The notes beneath the pieces are model-generated. The model made no database searches. It saw nothing but the letters and a program-made list of their open reading frames with translations, and was not told where the DNA came from. The translations under genes and the position numbers were made by a program. This document shows, piece after piece, positions 22,682-29,760 of a DNA stretch of 45,827 nt. Numbering within the stretch: position 1 is the stretch's first letter; every line of letters starts with the position of its first letter. The DNA comes from a virus: the IMG/VR virus record IMGVR_UViG_3300027747_001090, positions 1 through 45,827 of that record. One strand, given 5' to 3'.

Positions 22682-22874
22682 ACAACTCAAGGAATACGAG
22701 TCGGCAGGGTTCCATGTCACTGATCTGGAACGAGCCGCAGGGTCACACTACAAAGCAAAATTTGCGGAGTTTCCTGACCTTGTAGTCCTAACGGCGAGTA
22801 CCATTGAATCACGAGCCCTAAAGAACAACATCGCCATGTTCAAACGCATGGCCAGACAAACGGAACACGTATGA
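22656..22874 (+). CDS. Small basic hypothetical protein
   Basis: The 72-residue basic protein begins MQIPKHLRKQLKEYESAGFH and ends in helices rich in Lys and Arg. The start overlaps the previous gene by 26 bases, with a nearby AGGA site, and the end overlaps the next start. The pattern KHLRKQLKEYESAGFHVTDL appears in small phage proteins of unknown role. Confidence 0.65.
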   Translation: MQIPKHLRKQLKEYESAGFHVTDLERAAGSHYKAKFAEFPDLVVLTASTIESRALKNNIAMFKRMARQTEHV

Positions 22875-23092
22875 AAGAAATCCCACTCTCCCCATTTCGC
22901 TGGAAAGAAGACCCGCGCCCAAGTATTTTTTATCTTGACCCGCACTTTCGCAGTCGCCAGAAAGCTGGCTTGATTGAGGACACCACAGGTCTTGGATACA
23001 AACAGTTCGGCACATACAGCCGAGCCGCAAAACCTTCACCCAATAAGCATGCAAATAGCTATGACAAAATCCCGACACCCAGAAATACGTGA
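22871..23092 (+). CDS. Small hypothetical protein
   Basis: The 73-residue protein begins MKEIPLSPFRWKEDPRPSIF and is rich in Pro, Arg and Lys with little predicted structure. It is coupled to the previous gene by ATGA. Its last 44 bases overlap the following gene, so either end could be misjudged. Confidence 0.55.
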   Translation: MKEIPLSPFRWKEDPRPSIFYLDPHFRSRQKAGLIEDTTGLGYKQFGTYSRAAKPSPNKHANSYDKIPTPRNT

Positions 23093-23294
23093 GTTGTTGT
23101 TAGCATCTGAAGACGGCTTAACCGTAACCCAAATGGCTCGCCATTTTGCCTGTAATCCTGACACCCTGTACACCACAATGAAAATGGTGTGGGGGGTCTA
23201 CATTGACCGATGGATGGGGCCAAAACGCGGGCAGTACGAAGCTGTTTACATGTGCGTTGAAATCCCGCCCAATGCCCCCCACCCAAAAGATTAG
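23049..23294 (+). CDS. Small protein with HTH-like segment
   Basis: The 81-residue protein contains EDGLTVTQMARHFACNPDTL, then YTTMKMVW (about residues 20-47), a helix-turn-helix-like pattern. It could be a small DNA-binding regulator. Two starts are possible, ATG at 23049 or 23061 (77 residues); neither has a clear ribosome site, so coupling to the upstream gene is likely. Confidence 0.58.
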   Translation: MQIAMTKSRHPEIRELLLASEDGLTVTQMARHFACNPDTLYTTMKMVWGVYIDRWMGPKRGQYEAVYMCVEIPPNAPHPKD

Positions 23295-23319
23295 TTAGGT
23301 CTTAGAAAGGAACCCTGCT

Positions 23320-23634
23320 ATGCCATACGTAAACAAACCCCGCCCCTACAAAAAAGAATATGAGCAACAAAAAGACCGAGGAGAACTTGACAACCGAATG
23401 GAGCGCCAACGCGCTAGACGCGCAATCGACAAGACAGGCCGTGACGCCGACCATGACGGAAAGGCTGACAAACGCGAAGGCAAAGATGTTGCACACATCA
23501 AGGCTTTATCTACTGGCGGGTCGAACGCAGACGGCGTGAAGATTGAGTCAGCCGCAAAGAACCGTTCGTTCAAGCGCAGCTCCAATCACGGGCTTGTATC
23601 CGAGACCTCTACGAAAGAACGTAAGAAAAAATGA
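23320..23634 (+). CDS. HNH-like nuclease (tentative)
   Basis: The 104-residue basic protein starts at ATG 23320 after GAAAGGAA. It contains RDADHDGKADKREGKDVAHI then KALSTGGSNADGVKIE and KNRSF (about residues 48-88), which resembles the D-H / GGxN / N core of compact HNH domains with a DxxHI motif. The zinc Cys pairs of many HNH enzymes are absent. It is coupled to the helicase gene. Cleavage activity is plausible but unproven; the family is known to me only by pattern. Confidence 0.55.
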   Translation: MPYVNKPRPYKKEYEQQKDRGELDNRMERQRARRAIDKTGRDADHDGKADKREGKDVAHIKALSTGGSNADGVKIESAAKNRSFKRSSNHGLVSETSTKERKKK

Positions 23635-25010
23635 AAAACTATAAGTGGCCAAGGCCAATGGGGTTTACCCCTTTTGACCATCAGCGCGAGACAGCTCAGT
23701 TTCTGTCCAGCAATGCGCGGGGCTTTTGTTTTAACGAGCAAGGCACGGGCAAGACGGCCTCTGTCATTTGGGCGGCGGACTATCTCATGACGGCGGGCAT
23801 TATTAAGCGTGTCCTCGTAGTATGCCCCCTGTCCATTATGCAGTCCGCATGGCAAGCTGACCTGTTTAAGTTTGCTGTGCACCGCACGGTGGATGTGGCC
23901 TACGGTAGCGCCGACAAACGCAAGCGAATTGCCAACAGTTCAGCGGAGTTTGTTGTCATCAATTACGACGGTATCCCTGCGATTGCAGAATCCGCCATCG
24001 CCAACAAGATGTTTGATCTGATCGTTATCGACGAGGCCAACGCCTATAAGAACGTACAGACAAAACGCTGGAAGCTGATGAAGAAACTTGTCACGCCCGA
24101 CACATGGCTGTGGATGCTGACGGGCACACCCGCCGCTCAGTCCCCTGTGGATGCGTACGGGCTGGGCAAGCTGTGCGTACCTAACCGCGCCCCACGATTC
24201 TTTGGCGACTACCGCGAGTCCGTGATGCAGCAAGCCGGGCCGTTCCGTTGGGTCCCCCGGCCAAACGCTGAGCAGACAGTGTTTGATATGCTCCAGCCAG
24301 CGATCCGGTTTGAAAAAGCTGACTGCCTTGACTTGCCAGCGGTGACCCATGTGAGCCGCGTTGCCCCGCCAACGCCACAACAGCGCAAGTACTACAAAGA
24401 ATTAAAAAATCAAATGCTGATGGAAGCTGCTGGTGAAGAAGTTAGTTCTGTTAATGCGGCGGCAAAGATGAACAAACTTCTGCAAATTTCTTGCGGCGCA
24501 GTTTACACAGACAGCGGTGCAATAATCGATTTTGATGTCAGCAACCGCCTTGCCGTGGTGGAGGAAGTGATTAACGAATCCAGCCACAAAGTGCTTGTGT
24601 TTGTTCCGTTTCGCCACACCATCACACTGTTGCAGGACTACATCACCAAAGCGGGCGTGAAGTGCGATGTGATCCACGGCGATGTACCAGTGAGCAAGCG
24701 TACGGAAATTTTCAAGAAGTTCCAAGAAACAAACGACTTAAAAGTGTTGGTCATCCAGCCGCAAGCTGCCGCCCACGGGGTTACCCTTACTGCGGCCAAC
24801 ACGATTATTTGGTACGCTCCCGTTACGTCGACGGAGACGTACCTGCAAGCCAACGCTCGTATTGACAGGCCCGGCCAGCGCAATCCGATGACTATCGTTC
24901 ACATTGAAGGTAGCCCTGTGGAACGCAGGTTGTACACCATGCTTCAGAGCAACATCAACAACCATGAAAAAGTTGTTGACTTGTACAAAAAAGAGCTTGA
25001 AGAAGCTTGA
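23631..25010 (+). CDS. SNF2-type superfamily 2 helicase
   Basis: The 459-residue protein has both RecA-like lobes. Motif I is QGTGKT (residues 37-42), motif II DEAN (134-137) in place of the usual DEAH or DEGH, motif III TGTP (164-167), and motif VI ANARIDRPGQR (about 407-417), which is typical of SNF2 proteins. It would translocate on double-stranded DNA, probably in recombination or repair together with the VRR-NUC nuclease at 17677; the two occur together in other phages. The start overlaps the previous gene by four bases. Its stop codon lies within the -35 element of the next promoter. Confidence 0.9.
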   Translation: MKNYKWPRPMGFTPFDHQRETAQFLSSNARGFCFNEQGTGKTASVIWAADYLMTAGIIKRVLVVCPLSIMQSAWQADLFKFAVHRTVDVAYGSADKRKRIANSSAEFVVINYDGIPAIAESAIANKMFDLIVIDEANAYKNVQTKRWKLMKKLVTPDTWLWMLTGTPAAQSPVDAYGLGKLCVPNRAPRFFGDYRESVMQQAGPFRWVPRPNAEQTVFDMLQPAIRFEKADCLDLPAVTHVSRVAPPTPQQRKYYKELKNQMLMEAAGEEVSSVNAAAKMNKLLQISCGAVYTDSGAIIDFDVSNRLAVVEEVINESSHKVLVFVPFRHTITLLQDYITKAGVKCDVIHGDVPVSKRTEIFKKFQETNDLKVLVIQPQAAAHGVTLTAANTIIWYAPVTSTETYLQANARIDRPGQRNPMTIVHIEGSPVERRLYTMLQSNINNHEKVVDLYKKELEEA

Positions 25011-25035
25011 CAAAGTCTAGGTATAGACGCATAAT
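25007..25035 (+). promoter_or_regulatory. Sigma70 promoter with shared TTGACAAAGTCTA
   Basis: TTGACA (25007-25012) and CATAAT (25030-25035) have a 17-base spacer. The first 13 bases equal those at 10512. The spacer includes the inverted GTCTA GGTA TAGAC (25015-25028). It provides extra transcription for the ssDNA-binding and primase genes. Confidence 0.85.
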
Positions 25036-25058
25036 ATCCACACAACTAGGAGTTAAAA

Positions 25059-25466
25059 ATGGAAGAAAAATCCGTGGACAAACTGTCCGCCGAATACATC
25101 TCTGTCCGTACGCGCAGAGACTTGCTCAAAGAAAAATTTGAAGCCGAAGACGCTCTGCTGGCAGAGCAATTAAGTAACATTGAGAGCCAGCTTCTGGAGG
25201 TGCTCAACAGCACTGATGCAGATAGCATCTCAACCTCACACGCTACTGTGATGCGCCGCGTATCCAAGCGTTACTCAACAACAAACTGGGACGCGGTGTA
25301 CAAGCTGGTCGCTAAGCATGGGGCATTTGCTGTCCTTGAAAAGCGCATCCACAACACCAACATGCGCCAGTTTTTAGAAGAACATCCTGACGAGTATCCT
25401 GCTGGTCTGAATGTAGATAGCCGCTATGCGGTAACCGTGCGTCGTAAGACATCAACTTCGGAGTAA
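25059..25466 (+). CDS. Hypothetical coiled-coil DNA-metabolism protein
   Basis: The 135-residue protein starts at ATG 25059 behind TAGGAG. The N-terminal half is a charged coiled coil (SAEYISVRTRRDLLKEKFEA and following). The C-terminal half has TTNWDAVYKLVAKHGAFAVL and RQFLEEHPDEYPAGLNVDSR, then a basic tail. This organisation recurs next to ssDNA-binding protein genes in environmental phages. Position suggests a recombination or replication accessory factor; no catalytic site is visible. Confidence 0.72.
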   Translation: MEEKSVDKLSAEYISVRTRRDLLKEKFEAEDALLAEQLSNIESQLLEVLNSTDADSISTSHATVMRRVSKRYSTTNWDAVYKLVAKHGAFAVLEKRIHNTNMRQFLEEHPDEYPAGLNVDSRYAVTVRRKTSTSE

Positions 25467-25469
25467 ACC

Positions 25470-26336
25470 ATGACACAAGTAACAACATTTAAACAAGACC
25501 TCCCCGCCCACTTGCAAAACGTCAAGTTGGACGACTTCACTAAAGCCTTCTCGTCCTCTGGCGGTAGCGTCAAGCGCATCACACTGCGCGGGCGTGTCTT
25601 CCGTTTGATTGATGGCGGCAAAGAAATTGCCAAGAACACCGATCCCTACATGGATGTTGTGATCGTCAATGGTAGCCGCGCTGTGCAGAAGACCTACTAC
25701 GGCGCTGAGTACAACCCCGATGAGACCAGCACGCCAGACTGCTGGTCGAGCGATGGTGAGCGCCCCGATGCTGACGTGCCAGACCCACAGGGTGCACGTT
25801 GCAAGGAGTGCAAGCAAGCTATCAAAGGCTCTGCTGGTTCTGGTCGCGCTGCATGCCGCTACTCTATGCGTCTGGCTGTTACCATGCGCAACAATGTTGG
25901 CGGTGATATATACCAGTTGATCCTGCCGCAGAAGTCGTTGTTTGGTCAAGGCGATGTTGACCACATGCCCTTCTTGCAATATGCCAAGTATGTTGCACAG
26001 TCCGGCTACAACCTGAACATGCTGGCCACCCGCATGACGTTTGACACCGACAGTGACTTCCCCAAGCTGACATTCAGTAATGCTGAATTTTTGGATAAAG
26101 ACACTTACGATGCCGCTATCGAACAAGGTGAATCCCCCATTGCAATCAATGCGGGTAAGCTGAACTTTACTAAGAAAGATGCCCCTGCCTTGCCCAAGAT
26201 GATTGCACCCGCAGGCTCTGCCGCCGCGCAGATTGCACCGCCTGTTAAGCGCGAAGAAAAACCCAAATCCGCCGCCTCTAAAACGCCCGGCAAAAGCGGC
26301 TTGTCGACTTTGGTTGACGAGTGGGGGGATGAGTAA
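25470..26336 (+). CDS. Probable ssDNA-binding protein with zinc site
   Basis: The 288-residue protein follows the previous gene by 3 bases. A beta-rich N-terminal half (RGRVFRLIDGG, DVVIVNGSR) is compatible with an OB fold. CWSSDGERPD (C91), CKEC (C111, C114) and C129 could bind zinc. The C-terminus is a Pro/Ala/Lys linker ending in the acidic LVDEWGDE, the layout of phage ssDNA-binding proteins whose acidic tail binds partner enzymes. It lies between helicase and primase genes. No named family can be assigned from sequence alone. Confidence 0.62.
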   Translation: MTQVTTFKQDLPAHLQNVKLDDFTKAFSSSGGSVKRITLRGRVFRLIDGGKEIAKNTDPYMDVVIVNGSRAVQKTYYGAEYNPDETSTPDCWSSDGERPDADVPDPQGARCKECKQAIKGSAGSGRAACRYSMRLAVTMRNNVGGDIYQLILPQKSLFGQGDVDHMPFLQYAKYVAQSGYNLNMLATRMTFDTDSDFPKLTFSNAEFLDKDTYDAAIEQGESPIAINAGKLNFTKKDAPALPKMIAPAGSAAAQIAPPVKREEKPKSAASKTPGKSGLSTLVDEWGDE

Positions 26337-26564
26337 GTGATCGGATACTCACAGCGGGTCGTGCAGATCAACCGGAAAGCTGATTCAAAAAATGTCGGGG
26401 TTCAACTCGGCAGGTTCTGCATCAGCCGGGAGATTCCTGTGACTGACGTCATGGAGTTCTTCGGCGTTACCAAGCAAACTGTCTACAACTGGTTTGCTGG
26501 TAAGTACGAACCCGGTAATCTTTTTACCGCCGCGATTACGGAATACCTTAAACGCGCTCGGTGA
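26337..26564 (+). CDS. HTH DNA-binding protein
   Basis: The 75-residue protein appears to start with GTG at 26337, directly after the preceding stop. Residues about 30-60 (REIPVTDVMEFFGVTKQTVY then NWFAGK) form a good XRE-type helix-turn-helix. A small regulator of phage transcription is likely. It is the only clear short HTH repressor-type protein in the window and a candidate reader of the inverted-repeat operators. Confidence 0.75.
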   Translation: MIGYSQRVVQINRKADSKNVGVQLGRFCISREIPVTDVMEFFGVTKQTVYNWFAGKYEPGNLFTAAITEYLKRAR

Positions 26565-26569
26565 GTTTC

Positions 26570-26625
26570 GGGGGTGACTAGCTCGACGGAGCGAAAGGGG
26601 ATTCCGTCTGCCCCTCGTCACCCCC
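26570..26625 (+). ncRNA. Structured leader with pseudoknot potential
   Basis: An outer stem pairs GGGGGTGAC (26570-26578) with GTCACCCCC (26617-26625). Inside it GACGGA (26585-26590) pairs with TCCGTC (26603-26608). The loop AGGGG (26596-26600) can pair with CCCCT (26611-26615) beyond that stem, giving an H-type pseudoknot. It ends 27 bases before the primase start. Confidence 0.6.
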
Positions 26626-26652
26626 TCCTTTGTGATGGATTTAGGATTCAAA

Positions 26653-29490
26653 ATGGCGGACATTGAATTGTTGCGTTGTGTAGTACCCGCCACTGATGGT
26701 TGGTACTGCACACTGGGGTTGCTGGATGGTAGACCACCAATTCAGGAATTCCACAAAACGCTGGAAGAAGTAGAAAAAGAAGCTGAGCGTTTGGTAAAGA
26801 TGGGGCGTAATGCGTATTTCGGTTGCGGCAAATTTAAAACAGACGAGAATCGCGACGCATCAAACTGCGATATGTTGCAGTCGTTTTTTCTGGACATTGA
26901 TTGCGGCCCCACAAAAGCTGTACCCGACAAACACGGGCGCATAAAAGGTTACATTGACCAAGATACAGGGTTTCAAGCACTCAAAGATTTGTGCAAAGCG
27001 CTCAAGTTGCCAAGACCCACGATTATAGATTCTGGCCGTGGCTGGCATGTGTACTGGCCACTGACTGAGCCAGTGGAACGCGACAAGTGGTTGCCCGTGG
27101 CGACTACGTTTAAATCCCGTTGCACTGAACTTAACATCATCATTGATCCTGATGTGCCAGCGGACGCCGCTCGGGTGTTACGTATTCCGGGTACGCTGAA
27201 CTTCAAAGATGATCCGGCCAATGAAGTGGTGCTGATGCACACAGCACAGCCGATGACGTTTGAAGACTTCACGGCGTTGATGGGGCCGATTGTTCAGCCC
27301 AAGCCAGTGTTTGCACCCAAGCAGTTGGATGAGTTCACTCGCTCCCTGCTGGGTAATCGCCAGTCACGTTTTCGCACGATCTTTGACAAGACTATGCAAG
27401 GCAACGGCTGTGAGCAGTTAAAGTACTTGATGGAGAACCAAGCGGATGTTGAGGAACCGCTATGGCGGGCGGGGCTGTCTATTGCCAAGCATTGCGTGGA
27501 CGGCGACAAGGCCATCCATATTATTTCCAAGAAGCACCCGCAGTACTCCGCCGATGCCACGGAGCGCAAAGCGTTCTCGATCAAAGGCCCATACACTTGC
27601 GATACGTTCAATGACTTCCGTTCTGGTGTGTGCCCAAGCTGCCCACACTGGAAGCAGATCAAGTCACCGATCGTGCTGGGCCATGAGATCGCCAAGGCCG
27701 ACGAAACTAAACCAATCTTGGCAGTCGCTGCTGATGGCACAACCTCTGAGTTTGTTATGCCCGTCATCCCGTCACGGTACTTCCGTGGCAAGAACGGCGG
27801 CATCTACGCCTATGCCCAGAAGGGCGACGACGACACCGAGTCTGAGGACGGTGACGACAGCAAAGTTATATGCGTGTACGAGTACGACCTGTTTGTCATC
27901 AAGCGTATGTTTGACGTCGGGCACGGCGAGACGATCCTGATGCGGCTGACATTGCCGCGTGACGGGGTGAAAGAATTTACCGTATCTACGGAAGATTTGC
28001 TGAGTAAAGAAGAGTTCCGCAAACAAGTATCGTTCCAAGGTATTTTGGCCAAGCAAGGGCAGATGGCCAACATCCTGAACTACGTTATTGATTGCGCCAA
28101 AGAACTGCAAGTAGCACAAGAGGTGGAGATGATGAGAATTCAATTTGGCTGGGCGGACGACGACTCAAAATTTATTTTGGGGTCACGCGAGATTGGCCCA
28201 AGCTTTGTGAAATACAGCCCGCCATCGCGGGCGACACGGGAGATTGCATCAGCACTGCGGCCTATGGGCAGCATGGACGAGTGGAAAAAGATTATCAACG
28301 TGTACGACATGCCGGGCTTTGAGCCGCATGCCTTCGCAGTGTTTACAGCCTTCGGCGCACCGCTCATCAAGTTTATGGGCATCAAGGGCGGTGTTATCAA
28401 CCTTGTGAACAACCGCTCCGGTACGGGCAAGTCAACGATCCTGCAAGTCATGAACAGCGTATGGGGCCACCCAGACGAGCTGATGCTCCAGTGGCGTGAT
28501 ACGTTGAACGTGAAACTGCACCGCATGGCTGTGATGTGCAACCTCCCGTTGGGTATCGACGAAGTGACAAAGATGAGCGGCGATGACTTTTCCGATCTGG
28601 CCTACAGCGCCACGCAAGGTGCGCCACGCCGCCGTATGAAAGCCTCGGCCAATGAGGAACGTGAGTCACAGGGGTACTGGGCCACGATGATGGTGTGCAC
28701 ATCTAACTCCAGCATGACCGACAAACTGGAGGCGCTCAAGGCCACCTCTGAGGGTGAGCTTATGCGGCTGATGCAGTACAAGATTGACCCAACCAGCAAT
28801 CTGGATAAGCGCGAAGCCAAGCAGTTGTTCGGCAGACTTCAGACCAACTACGGCCATGCGGGCGGTATATACGCGCAGTACCTCACGCAGAATTTGGAGG
28901 AGATTATTGACCAAGCCATGAAGACTCAAGCCATCTTTGACAGCCGCGCAAAGATCGACACACGGGAGCGATTCTGGTCGGGCATGGCGGCAGCAAACCT
29001 GACTGGCGGGCTCGTGGCACAGAAGCTGGGCCTCCACGACATTGACGTATCCCGTGTCTTTGACTGGGCGGTCAAGGAAGTCATCACCATGCAGGGCAAC
29101 ACCCAGTTGCGCATGGAGGACTATGGCGCTGTGATTGGTGAGTTTTTGCTTAAACACAACCCTAACATTCTGGTCATCAACAAGCACAGCACATCTAAGT
29201 CAGGGATTGCATCCACACCGATCGTCAACCCACGAAGCGCAATCATGGTGCGCTATGAGCCTGACACCCGGCGTATATACATCATTCGTTCTGCCCTGCG
29301 TACGTTTTGCGTAGATAAACAGATTACATTCAATGACATGCTTGAAAGCTTGAGCCGCGACGGCTCTTACCTTGCGACCGTACGTGTCCGTCTGGACATC
29401 GGCACTGACACCCACGCGCCACCTGTGGAAGCTTTGGAGTTTGATTCCGACCTGCTCGGCGTAGCCCCACCTTCGGCCAATGAGAATTGA
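26653..29490 (+). CDS. Primase-helicase: AEP-type primase fused to DUF927-like ATPase
   Basis: The 945-residue protein is read from ATG 26653, which follows TAGGA at a good distance; an upstream ATG at 26635 is possible. The N-terminal third is an archaeo-eukaryotic-type primase with FLDID (about residues 79-83), DSGRGWHVYWP (about 128-138) and a DPDVPADAARVLRIPGTLNF segment. A Cys-rich FRSGVCPSCPHW lies near 325-335. The C-terminal ATPase has Walker A GTGKST (about 588-593) and a Walker B-like LGIDEV. It would prime and unwind DNA for the polymerase at 18352. Fused enzymes of this kind are common in phages and plasmids. Confidence 0.87.
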   Translation: MADIELLRCVVPATDGWYCTLGLLDGRPPIQEFHKTLEEVEKEAERLVKMGRNAYFGCGKFKTDENRDASNCDMLQSFFLDIDCGPTKAVPDKHGRIKGYIDQDTGFQALKDLCKALKLPRPTIIDSGRGWHVYWPLTEPVERDKWLPVATTFKSRCTELNIIIDPDVPADAARVLRIPGTLNFKDDPANEVVLMHTAQPMTFEDFTALMGPIVQPKPVFAPKQLDEFTRSLLGNRQSRFRTIFDKTMQGNGCEQLKYLMENQADVEEPLWRAGLSIAKHCVDGDKAIHIISKKHPQYSADATERKAFSIKGPYTCDTFNDFRSGVCPSCPHWKQIKSPIVLGHEIAKADETKPILAVAADGTTSEFVMPVIPSRYFRGKNGGIYAYAQKGDDDTESEDGDDSKVICVYEYDLFVIKRMFDVGHGETILMRLTLPRDGVKEFTVSTEDLLSKEEFRKQVSFQGILAKQGQMANILNYVIDCAKELQVAQEVEMMRIQFGWADDDSKFILGSREIGPSFVKYSPPSRATREIASALRPMGSMDEWKKIINVYDMPGFEPHAFAVFTAFGAPLIKFMGIKGGVINLVNNRSGTGKSTILQVMNSVWGHPDELMLQWRDTLNVKLHRMAVMCNLPLGIDEVTKMSGDDFSDLAYSATQGAPRRRMKASANEERESQGYWATMMVCTSNSSMTDKLEALKATSEGELMRLMQYKIDPTSNLDKREAKQLFGRLQTNYGHAGGIYAQYLTQNLEEIIDQAMKTQAIFDSRAKIDTRERFWSGMAAANLTGGLVAQKLGLHDIDVSRVFDWAVKEVITMQGNTQLRMEDYGAVIGEFLLKHNPNILVINKHSTSKSGIASTPIVNPRSAIMVRYEPDTRRIYIIRSALRTFCVDKQITFNDMLESLSRDGSYLATVRVRLDIGTDTHAPPVEALEFDSDLLGVAPPSANEN

Positions 29491-29680
29491 TGGAGTAAGT
29501 TACGAATTGGACTGGCAGGAGTTCACCATTGGTAGCTCCTTTTTTGTGCCATGTGTTGGCGTCACAGCCGCAAAAGAAAGAATAGAGCGCAAGATGGCGC
29601 GGCTTGGCTTTGCCGTAATTGTAAAAATAGTTGTAGAGGACGGGGTTAGGGGCTTGCGGGTCTGGCGCAAAAAGAAGTAA
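29480..29680 (+). CDS. Small basic hypothetical protein
   Basis: The 66-residue protein starts at ATG 29480 and overlaps the primase gene by 11 bases. It has strand-helix-strand character (KERIERKMARLGFAVIVKIV) and a very basic tail ending RKKK. It is the last gene of the rightward replication region, followed by a terminator. Confidence 0.6.
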   Translation: MRIDGVSYELDWQEFTIGSSFFVPCVGVTAAKERIERKMARLGFAVIVKIVVEDGVRGLRVWRKKK

Positions 29681-29727
29681 ACTAGGTGCGCAACCGCAGT
29701 TGCACTCCTTGTTGTTGGGACTTAAAC

Positions 29728-29760
29728 ACCCCGCTAGGGTAACTTAGCGGGGTTTTTTTT
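29728..29760 (+). terminator. Rho-independent terminator between converging units
   Basis: ACCCCGCTA and TAGCGGGGT pair around eight bases and are followed by eight T residues. A weaker hairpin with GTGC and GTTGCAC arms precedes it near 29685-29704. The T-run runs into the stop codon of the minus-strand gene. On the minus strand the T-run is poor, so it mainly stops rightward transcription. Confidence 0.88.

Noticed and set aside
29685-29760. tRNA gene in the short gap between converging genes
   Set aside because: The paired segments form two simple hairpins, the second with a T-run; no cloverleaf or T-loop consensus is seen.
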